Shown here: piece after piece, positions 5,657 through 11,583 of the stretch
Position numbering within the stretch: position 1 is the stretch's first letter
How the letters are laid out: every line of letters starts with the position of its first letter
Assembly (NCBI GenBank): GCA_937874515.1
Contig: CALNBV010000280.1
Location: 1 to 11,583, forward strand
Source of the DNA: an uncultured Paenibacillaceae bacterium
GTDB taxonomy: Bacteria; Bacillota; Bacilli; Aneurinibacillales; Aneurinibacillaceae
Reading direction: 5' to 3'
DNA length: 11,583 nucleotides
Notes under the pieces: generated by a model
What the model was told of the DNA's origin: nothing
What the model saw: the letters and a program-made list of their open reading frames with translations, nothing else
Databases searched by the model: none
Translations under genes and position numbers: made by a program

Positions 5657-6919
5657 TTAACTGCTTGCTTCCATTTTCGGTTCCAATCGTTCCACTTTCT
5701 CTTTTTTCTCTACCGGTTCTTCTGCTTTTTCCTTCCCTTTCACTGTGAAATGGTCTTTTTCAATAAGGAAGGAGACCGCCAGGCTTCCAATAATGGCCCA
5801 GAAAGGAGCGCTGATATTAAAGAATTTCACCCCAGACATCCCGATAATTAAGGCGAAAAAAGCACCCATTTGGAATTTGTTATTAGAGAAAGCGTTTTTG
5901 AGAGAGGTTAAAAGAACTCCTAGCATAGCTAACCCGGCAATTGACACAATAATCACTTTTGGCATGGCTACAACAAAAGGAACCACCAGTGCTGCGAGAA
6001 GGCCAAAAGTTGCAAACAATACCCCGTTTACTGCCGATGCCGCATACCGTGTTTCTTTTGGCCCTGTTTCATCAGATGAACAAATGGCTGTCATTGGTCC
6101 AGCGATATTAATAGCATGGCCTCCGAAAAATGCAGCAATAGAACCTACTATTGCCCCGGAAATGGTCATGGCATTAATGGGGGGTTTGTACCCCTGTGCC
6201 ATTAACACACCTGTGGCCTGGGCATTTTCTGTGCCAACAATAAGTAAAGCCAGTGGGATGGAGATAGACACAATGGCATCCAGGCTAAACGATGGCATTA
6301 CCAGTTGGGGAAGAACAAAGGTGCTTTGAACATTCCCAAGTTGAAACTCTTTGGTAATCAGGGCGATAAATAAAGCGACGATTAATGCTGTTAAAACCGG
6401 TGGAATCTTCTTGATGAATCGTGAAGACAAGAGAAAAGCGACAATGGCGGAGCCTGCAATAAGTGGTGATAAGGTTACAGAGGTGACCATTTCCGTAGCG
6501 AAACGAATCATGACACCCACAATCATCCCCATTACAATGGGAAGAGGGATCCATTTCATTACTTTTTCGATTAAGCCTGTCAAACCGAGAAGAAAGACAA
6601 TGATGTTAGCGACTAAAAAAGCGCCGATGACTTCGTTGAAAGAAAAATGTGTTAGGGCACCAGTTACTAGAACCGCCCCGGCAATGGAGTGGGCACCGGA
6701 AATAGGTTGGCGATACTTCATTGACAGGTAGATACCCAGCAGCCCGCTAAAAAAATAAACGGCAAATAACCAACTTATGGTTTGCACATGGGTTAATCCC
6801 CCGCTGGCTGCGCCCCCGATAATGATGAGGGCAGGTCCTGTACAGCCAAATATGGTGGCAACAGTGCCAGAACTAATGGTATTCACATTGAGGTGCTTAT
6901 GTACCTTATTCTCCAACAT
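5657..6919 (-). CDS. BenE-family benzoate/proton symporter-like transporter
   Basis: A 420-residue polytopic inner-membrane protein with about 11-12 hydrophobic segments. It matches the BenE family of benzoate:H+ symporters, part of the broad nucleobase/anion transporter fold: ISGAHSIAGAVLVTGAL in the first half and FFGGHAINIAGPMTAIC, with H268, in the second are the paired half-helix segments typical of the family. About 36 residues at the C-terminus (after FLIEKD) are strongly charged, with repeated Glu and Lys, and probably lie in the cytoplasm; BenE proteins usually stop near 390-400. ATG start with AAGGAGGG 6-7 nt upstream. No benzoate-degradation gene lies nearby, so benzoate is only the family's best-known substrate. 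It diverges from the EamA-SDR operon. Confidence 0.88.
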   Translation of the reverse strand: MLENKVHKHLNVNTISSGTVATIFGCTGPALIIIGGAASGGLTHVQTISWLFAVYFFSGLLGIYLSMKYRQPISGAHSIAGAVLVTGALTHFSFNEVIGAFLVANIIVFLLGLTGLIEKVMKWIPLPIVMGMIVGVMIRFATEMVTSVTLSPLIAGSAIVAFLLSSRFIKKIPPVLTALIVALFIALITKEFQLGNVQSTFVLPQLVMPSFSLDAIVSISIPLALLIVGTENAQATGVLMAQGYKPPINAMTISGAIVGSIAAFFGGHAINIAGPMTAICSSDETGPKETRYAASAVNGVLFATFGLLAALVVPFVVAMPKVIIVSIAGLAMLGVLLTSLKNAFSNNKFQMGAFFALIIGMSGVKFFNISAPFWAIIGSLAVSFLIEKDHFTVKGKEKAEEPVEKKEKVERLEPKMEASS

Positions 6920-7054
6920 CTTACCCTCCTTCTAGATTAATAGACTAGTTTTCTACTACTCACACTATAAAATATATAGTAATATTATAAATATTTCAAT
7001 TAATCTAACTATTTCCGTGGATTTATAAATCATTTTTGGGGAGGAGTCGATCCA
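6920..7054. promoter_or_regulatory. AT-rich divergent promoter region with an inverted repeat
   Basis: This 135-bp space drives BenE to the left and the EamA-SDR pair to the right. A perfect inverted repeat ACTATA-N5-TATAGT lies at 6964-6980, followed by a second small palindrome AATAT-N5-ATATT at 6981-6995. TATAAT-like elements can be read on the minus strand here, but no -35/-10 pair stands out. The inverted repeat could be an operator; in such AT-rich DNA it could also occur by chance. Confidence 0.35.
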
Positions 7055-7996
7055 TTGGGTACCATTCGTACATACATAATTATGACGATCATCATGCTAT
7101 TCTTTGGTTTTAATGTTCCGATCAATAAAATACTTGTTGAGAATCTTCCCCCATTAACGATTACTTCTTTGCGTGTGTTTACAGCTGGAATCATTGTCTT
7201 TGCTATGTTGGGATTCATGAAGAAATTGCGTAAGCCTGGTATAAAAGAATGGGCGTATATTATTTTCGGTGGATTGCTATATATTGTTGGCCATCACTTC
7301 TATTTATCCACAGGGTTAAGAGAAACAACAGCGACCAATGCAGGCTTAATCTTAGGAATGGGGCCATTGCTTACGGCAATCCTATCAACGATGCTATTAG
7401 GTAAAATCCCCACCTTCATTAAAGGACTGGGATTTCTCTTAGGAAGTGTTGGGGTACTTTTCATTGTCTTTTCTGGGGATCGAGGGCTTTCGGGGTTTTC
7501 CATCGGGGACATCTATATCTTTCTATCTATACTATCCCAGGCCCTGAGTTTTATAGTAATCAGCAAGGCAGCTAAAACCTTAGATCCCCGGTTATTAACG
7601 GGGTACATGCTTGTTTTCGGAAGCATTATCTTGTTTTTCATTAGTTTATGGCGGGAACCTGGTGGTCTGGAAGGGATTTTTCATGCTCCCCTTTATGTTT
7701 GGGTCGCTTTTTTCACCTCCGCTGTTTTTTCTACGGCCATAGGTCAGATGGTATATAACTCTGTGATTAAAAAAATAGGGCCTGCAGAGGCCTCAGTTTT
7801 CTTAAACTTAAGTACTTTTTTCTCATTGGTTGGTTCCGTTATGCTATTAGGTGAAACCATTCAAATGTACCATCTGGTCGGATTGCTATTCATTGTAGCT
7901 GGGGTATTATGTGGGTCTGGAACAATAGAAGAATTGATGCAAAGGCCATTTCAAAGAATGAATATGAGTGAACAACAGGAGGTTCGTGATGAATGA
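7055..7996 (+). CDS. EamA/DMT-family transporter (intact)
   Basis: A 313-residue ten-segment membrane protein made of two EamA repeats (about residues 8-138 and 152-288). Family signs include PLTITSLRVFTAGII, LRETTATNAGLILGMGPLL and the repeat-two equivalent IGPAEASVFLNLSTFFSLVGSV, each ending in a short loop with the conserved Gly-Glu (LLGE). Such transporters move amino acids, other metabolites or drugs, and the substrate cannot be read from sequence. It starts at TTG (7055), chosen because GGGGAGGAG ends 8 nt upstream; the next Met at residue 10 would cut into the first membrane segment. A charged tail of about 25 residues follows the last segment. The stop overlaps the following SDR start by 4 bp (ATGA), so the two are translationally coupled. 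It is not a close copy of the broken EamA gene at 2243-3171. Confidence 0.92.
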   Translation: MGTIRTYIIMTIIMLFFGFNVPINKILVENLPPLTITSLRVFTAGIIVFAMLGFMKKLRKPGIKEWAYIIFGGLLYIVGHHFYLSTGLRETTATNAGLILGMGPLLTAILSTMLLGKIPTFIKGLGFLLGSVGVLFIVFSGDRGLSGFSIGDIYIFLSILSQALSFIVISKAAKTLDPRLLTGYMLVFGSIILFFISLWREPGGLEGIFHAPLYVWVAFFTSAVFSTAIGQMVYNSVIKKIGPAEASVFLNLSTFFSLVGSVMLLGETIQMYHLVGLLFIVAGVLCGSGTIEELMQRPFQRMNMSEQQEVRDE

Positions 7997-8937
7997 ATGA
8001 TAAAATCGTTATCATTACAGGAGCAAATTCGGGGATTGGGAAAGCAGCAACACTAAAGTTTGCAACAGAAGGATATCGTGTAATTATGGCTTGCCGCAAT
8101 ATGGAGATAAGTAAAGCAGTACAAAAAGAAATTATGGATACTACAAAAAATACCCATATAGATCTAATAGAGCTAGATGTTTCTTCTTTTCATTCTATTC
8201 GTACATTTTGTGCAGCTTTTAAAGGGAAATACCCTCATCTGGACATTCTAATCAATAATGCCGCCTACCTAAACCATGGTGAAAAAGAGTATAAACTCAG
8301 TCCTGAACATATCGAATTGTCTTTCGCTACGAATACATTCGGTCCTTTTTTGCTGACTAGCTTATTGGTTGATCCCCTGGCAAAATCACAAGACCCTAGA
8401 GTGCTTAATGCATGTACTACAAACATCAAACATTTCTTCGACCCTAACAGAAAAATCGAGTTTGATAATTTACGTGGAGAAATGCGGGACACTCGCCCTT
8501 ATAATGTGTATAAAATGTACGGAGACTCGAAAATGGCGCTACTGATGTTAACCTTCAAAATGGCAGAAGTGCTTAAGAGCAAGGGAATCAAAGTTAATGC
8601 CCTGCAAATTAATCGTGTAAAACTATCAAAAGAGACGATTAATAAGATGCATTCTTATTGGAGAATACTGGCATGGGCACAAAATCTCATTAATCCCCTA
8701 CCATCGGGCATGGCCGATCATTGTTATCACATATGCACCTCGGATCAATTTAAGAATGTTACTGGCCAACTAATCAACCATAAGAGAGAGATTGTTAAAC
8801 CATCAACTACAGAAAAGGGCTTCACACAATTGAAGAATATATTTGGTTCAAGCAGCTATCCCAGCTATGGTACAAACCCTCAAAATATTGAACTAATATG
8901 GAAGTTGAGCACCACCCTCACCAAAACTACGTTTTAA
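7993..8937 (+). CDS. Short-chain dehydrogenase, retinol-dehydrogenase-like
   Basis: A 314-residue classical SDR with a Rossmann fold that should bind NAD(P): TGANSGIG at 9-16, D62-V63, NNAA at 88-91 and N114. The active Tyr and Lys are Y176 and K180 (YGDSK). The middle section (KIEFDNLRGE before the YxxxK) resembles the retinol dehydrogenase/WWOX-like branch. Two usual features are missing: the catalytic Ser position reads NACTTN (Thr142 where the SS of VNVSS normally falls), and the Pro-Gly after the Lys helix (NALHPG) is replaced by NALQIN. Activity may therefore be altered. AGGAGG lies 10 nt before the ATG, inside the end of the EamA gene, giving a 4-bp overlap and coupled translation. No hairpin terminator follows. 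Substrate unknown; a shared pathway with the transporter is inferred from coupling alone. Confidence 0.88.
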   Translation: MNDKIVIITGANSGIGKAATLKFATEGYRVIMACRNMEISKAVQKEIMDTTKNTHIDLIELDVSSFHSIRTFCAAFKGKYPHLDILINNAAYLNHGEKEYKLSPEHIELSFATNTFGPFLLTSLLVDPLAKSQDPRVLNACTTNIKHFFDPNRKIEFDNLRGEMRDTRPYNVYKMYGDSKMALLMLTFKMAEVLKSKGIKVNALQINRVKLSKETINKMHSYWRILAWAQNLINPLPSGMADHCYHICTSDQFKNVTGQLINHKREIVKPSTTEKGFTQLKNIFGSSSYPSYGTNPQNIELIWKLSTTLTKTTF

Positions 8938-8950
8938 TTAAAAATAATAG

Positions 8951-8980
8951 ATTGAAAATTCAATTAATTTGTCATACCAT
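8951..8980 (+). promoter_or_regulatory. Possible promoter with overlapping palindrome for the DinB-family gene
   Basis: TTGAAA (8952-8957, 5 of 6 matches to the -35 consensus) is followed after exactly 17 nt by TACCAT (8975-8980, 4 of 6). A perfect inverted repeat ATTGAA-AA-TTCAAT (8951-8964) covers the -35 and could be a repressor operator. A good ribosome site (AAGGAGAT) lies further down, before the ATG at 9032. The lack of a terminator after the SDR gene means that readthrough is also possible. Confidence 0.4.
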
Positions 8981-9031
8981 GGAAATAGAAGGAAAAGACG
9001 TAACAAATTCCATTTTAGAAGGAGATTGAAA

Positions 9032-9499
9032 ATGACTGTTCAACTTTCTACACCACAACAAGTGATGAAACGCTGGAAGATGCACCGCAATTCTTTGCTT
9101 GAACTGGTAGAAGTTTTACCAGAATCATCTGGTTCATGGCGTCCCTGGGATGGTGGGATGACAACCATTGAGCTTGTTTATCACCTTGCCTGGACCCCTG
9201 ATTTCTTCTTTGCTGCCATTGAGGGTCGGGAAATGAAGGTTCCTCCTGTACCTGCAACACTCAATGAAGCCCGTGAGTTGCTTTTTCGTCTAACTCAGGA
9301 ACAGGAACAAATTCTTGCTTCTTATACAGAATCCGACTTACAGAGAAATGCCACCATTGACTATTTTAAAGTTACTGAACCAGTAGTAGACGTTCTCCAT
9401 CGAATCATTGGGCATGAGGCTCATCACAAAGGACAGCTATTGCTATATGCCCGTATGCTTGGTGTAAATACACCATTTTATGTTGATTTAAGTGTATAG
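9032..9499 (+). CDS. DinB/YfiT-family metal-dependent protein
   Basis: A 155-residue four-helix-bundle protein of the DinB superfamily. The likely metal-binding triad is H51 (VYHLAW), H128 and H132 (HEAHHKGQ), the last in the family's typical HxxxH(K/R)GQ ending. Family members include thiol-dependent (bacillithiol or mycothiol) S-transferases and DNA-damage-induced proteins of unknown action; which applies here cannot be read from the sequence. The start is 9032, preceded by AAGGAGATTGAAA. An upstream in-frame ATG at 8969 would add 21 residues, heavily basic and without a ribosome site, and is rejected. The gene stands alone between a possible promoter with a palindrome and a strong terminator. 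Confidence 0.9.
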   Translation: MTVQLSTPQQVMKRWKMHRNSLLELVEVLPESSGSWRPWDGGMTTIELVYHLAWTPDFFFAAIEGREMKVPPVPATLNEARELLFRLTQEQEQILASYTESDLQRNATIDYFKVTEPVVDVLHRIIGHEAHHKGQLLLYARMLGVNTPFYVDLSV

Positions 9500-9503
9500 A
9501 TCA

Positions 9504-9539
9504 AAAATTAGACGTGTGAATTGGCACACGTCTAATTTT
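9504..9539. terminator. Strong bidirectional terminator
   Basis: A perfect 15-bp stem (AAAATTAGACGTGTG with its complement at 9525-9539) around a 6-nt loop AATTGG, flanked by A-rich DNA on the left and T-rich DNA on the right. It sits between the convergent DinB-family and BNR genes and can serve both. Confidence 0.9.
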
Positions 9540-9565
9540 ATAACTACAGGTCATGGTCCTGATAT

Positions 9566-10623
9566 TTAATTTGAAGCCACATATTGAAGAATCACAGGCT
9601 GGTTTTGATCCATGGTGACTTTATATAAACTAATATTTCCTTTTTTTGGTTTAGAAACATCTGCCTGAACCACAAAATTTTCATTTAAAGAAATGGTCCA
9701 ACGAGTTTCGTTATTCTTCTTTAAAACAATAGCAAGTGTGCCATACTGCTGAATATTGTCCCAGGAAAACAATTCTTTTTGACCATTTTCCGTAACAGTG
9801 ATTCCTTCTGAACTAGTCTTCACTTCAACATGATTCCGCCCTTGCCATACCCCATGAATCTCTGCTCCTACATAATAATACGAATTGCCTGTTTTACGGT
9901 CGCCATATGTACCTATAAATTGCTGAAGGGTACATTTTGTGTTACATAAAGATCCGGTTTCTCAGGATTAATAATTCCATAAGACAAAAATCCAGTGCTT
10001 TCATCGATAAAGCCACCATCATAAATTAAACTGGTGTTTCCTGAATCCTTTGTTGCTCGCCAGGTTTTCCCTCCATCATGGGTCAACAAGGCCATAGAAT
10101 ATTCTTGAGACATGGTGCGGTCACCAGAAATAATCACATATCCAAAGTGATTATTTAAGAAATCAACTTTTCTAAATCGAATGGATGGGAAGGATTCCTT
10201 TACAACAGCATCCTGCCAGGTTTTTCCCTGATCAAGGGAATAGGTCAATAGGATTTTTTTTGATCCCATGTTCCCCTTCGCATATAAGAAGACAGCACGA
10301 TTTTCCGTGAGTATATAGCTGCCCTCAATCAATTCTTGTTTGTTCCCTCTGTACTCCCCGTCAAACAATAAATCCTTTTCAATGGGAACCTTTACCCAAT
10401 CAGTCCCCTTATTGTAAGTAATGTTTAACTGGTTATTTTGTAAAGAATAACTAATTTTTTCATAATTGACTGGCCGTAATGGTTTAGGCTGTTGGGGTTC
10501 GTCTGGATGATTCGGCTGATATTGTTTTGGATAGGTCATCTGATCTTGCTTTTGGTAATAGTAGGTGCCAATGCCTAAGGCAACCATCATCAAAACAGAA
10601 AGGACTAGGATTATATTTTTCAT
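9566..10623 (-). pseudogene. Membrane-anchored BNR/Asp-box beta-propeller protein with one frameshift
   Basis: The first frame (236 codons, 10623-9913) starts with a hydrophobic anchor (about residues 3-22), a Pro/Gln-rich spacer (about 30-50) and propeller-like repeats. These contain two Asp-box motifs, YSLDQGKTW and THDGGKTW, as in sialidase and YCF48-like propellers. It then stops early. A second frame, open from about 9931 down to 9566, continues without a gap and includes GVWQGRNHVEVKTSSEG. Adding one base next to the G at 9933 (GT to GGT) joins them as VTQNGTLQQFIGTYGD, giving a 352-residue protein. Function unknown; Asp boxes alone do not imply sialidase activity. It starts 12 nt after topB with AGGAGAA overlapping the topB stop, so it is probably co-transcribed. 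Pseudogene or assembly indel. Confidence 0.8.
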
Positions 10624-10635
10624 GAGAAGGTTCTC

Positions 10636-11583
10636 CTATTTATCAAACTCCATCTTCCAGCTAAAGTACTCATTCTCTGCATTTTTCTCATATTTTAATT
10701 TGGCATCAAACTTTTTCCCGTTTTTGCTGGTTAAGCCCTTAACCGTAGCCACTCCATTTTTTAAGAGGGCCTTCACCATGGTTTTCGTAGGTTTTTTCTT
10801 CATGGTAGCCAGGAACTTGTCATTTTTCCAAATCACAAATTTACAACCCTTTTTCCAATTGCTGCAGCCAAATCCTTTTTGCCCTTCAATAATCGCATGG
10901 CCGCATAAAGGACAGTTTCCTAGCACTTCTGTCGTCTTCTTTTGGCTCGTCACTTCATGAATGGTGATCTCTTGTTCATTTTTAATGGTTTCGACAGATT
11001 TAGTAGTAAAGTCAAAGATAAGCTGTAAAAACTGGTCTTTACTATCCTTCTTTTTTTCAATATCAAATAAGGACTTCTCCAGGCGCCCGGTGAACTCCAG
11101 ATTAAATAAATCCTTAATAGGAAACGTTTCCACAAGGCGTTTCCCTAACTCTGTACACAGCAAGTTTTTGTTTTCCAAAGAAATGTAGCCCACATCTTTT
11201 AACTTTTTAATGGTTTCCGCCCGTGTTGCAGGAGTCCCGATGCTAAACCCACTTAAGATGGCATTGACATCTTCCTCGCTGGTACCCTCCCCTTCAAAGT
11301 TCTTTCCGCAGGTCTCCATGACCCGAAGCAAAGTTTTCTCCGTATGGTGTTTTGGGGGCTGGGTCACATGGGATGTAATCTCATGTTTTAGTAAATCAAC
11401 AGGATCATTCACCTGAACCAGTGGCAAAAGGGTATCTTTGGATTGGACCTTCTCTACCTTTTTCCACCCTTCTACCAGCTGTACTTTTCCCTTTGATAGA
11501 AATATCCCTTGTAAATTTGCCAGAGGAACTTTGGTTTCAATCCTTGTTTCTTCAACTTCTGCCACAGGCATAAACTGCATAAT
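10636..11583 (-). CDS. topB: DNA topoisomerase III, C-terminal part (runs off the window)
   Basis: The last 315 codons of a type IA topoisomerase, an enzyme that cuts and passes single DNA strands to unlink replicated or recombined DNA. The frame is open to the right edge, so the N-terminal Toprim domain and catalytic Tyr lie outside the window. Visible family features are LLRVMETCGKNF and then GTPATRAETIKKLKDVGYI, which belongs to the core gate domain, followed by the FTGRLEKSL region. The C-terminal extension carries a four-Cys zinc-finger-like unit: CPLC at 10914-10903, then Cys at 10866-10864 and 10845-10843, followed by a basic region. Topoisomerase III is distinguished from topoisomerase I by this short single-finger tail. 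The BNR gene follows 12 nt later. No frameshift is seen in this part. Confidence 0.93.
   Translation of the reverse strand: MMQFMPVAEVEETRIETKVPLANLQGIFLSKGKVQLVEGWKKVEKVQSKDTLLPLVQVNDPVDLLKHEITSHVTQPPKHHTEKTLLRVMETCGKNFEGEGTSEEDVNAILSGFSIGTPATRAETIKKLKDVGYISLENKNLLCTELGKRLVETFPIKDLFNLEFTGRLEKSLFDIEKKKDSKDQFLQLIFDFTTKSVETIKNEQEITIHEVTSQKKTTEVLGNCPLCGHAIIEGQKGFGCSNWKKGCKFVIWKNDKFLATMKKKPTKTMVKALLKNGVATVKGLTSKNGKKFDAKLKYEKNAENEYFSWKMEFDK

Noticed and set aside
5745..6731. Long plus-strand open frames opposite BenE
   Set aside because: They mirror the codon pattern of a hydrophobic membrane protein on the other strand; no RBS and no family resemblance.
8932..8943. TTTTAATTAAAA at the end of the SDR gene, as a terminator
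   Set aside because: It is a pure AT palindrome with no loop and no GC stem.
8969..9031. Upstream ATG for the DinB-family protein
   Set aside because: It would add an Arg/Lys-rich stretch translated from the promoter region; the strong RBS lies directly before 9032.
10624..10635. GAGAA-GG-TTCTC between topB and the BNR gene
   Set aside because: A two-base loop cannot form a stable hairpin; it mostly reflects the ribosome site and chance.

Overview
The window looks like a chromosomal segment of a low-to-moderate GC Gram-positive bacterium, most likely a Bacillota/Bacilli (Bacillales-type) organism. The evidence is strong Shine-Dalgarno sites of the AAGGAGG type, TTG starts, short hairpin terminators, and families familiar from that group: secreted NlpC/P60 hydrolases, a YvpB-like C39 peptidase, a DinB/YfiT-type protein and topoisomerase III. 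I cannot name the species. There is no rRNA, tRNA, CRISPR array, transposase or phage gene here. Most of the window is an ordinary, compact set of small metabolic, transport and envelope genes.

Layout. (1) 1-716: a cupin protein (+), possibly truncated at the left edge, ending at a shared bidirectional terminator. (2) 728-2233: two tandem minus-strand NlpC/P60 wall-hydrolase paralogues. Each has a near-identical leader (extended -10, AAGGAGG, TTG start) and an upstream direct-repeat box. The second copy has its catalytic Cys changed to Ser. (3) 2243-4835: a minus-strand run of a frameshifted EamA/DMT transporter, an Ldh/malate-type NAD(P)-dependent dehydrogenase and a MutT-like Nudix hydrolase. 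(4) 4923-5618: a membrane-anchored C39-like peptidase (+), convergent with (5) 5657-6919, a BenE-type transporter (-). (6) 7055-8937: divergent from BenE, a two-gene operon (+) of an intact EamA transporter overlapping a short-chain dehydrogenase by 4 bp. (7) 9032-9539: a DinB-family protein (+) with a strong terminator. (8) 9566-11583: on the minus strand, the C-terminal part of DNA topoisomerase III followed 12 nt later by a frameshifted BNR/Asp-box (sialidase-like beta-propeller) protein.

How the genes relate. There is no single pathway. The best-supported functional unit is the NlpC/P60 pair: a probable active peptidoglycan endopeptidase beside a probable pseudoenzyme, both apparently under one type of control. 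The direct repeats upstream of both resemble, but do not exactly match, the WalR (YycF) box that controls wall hydrolases in Bacillus. The other clear units are translational coupling (EamA-SDR) and tight tandem arrangement (topB-BNR gene).

Two genes each need exactly one added base to restore a full-length reading frame, so either recent decay or assembly indels should be considered. I did not find a convincing previously undescribed system; the NlpC/P60 active/inactive pair with its shared control region is the most interesting item.
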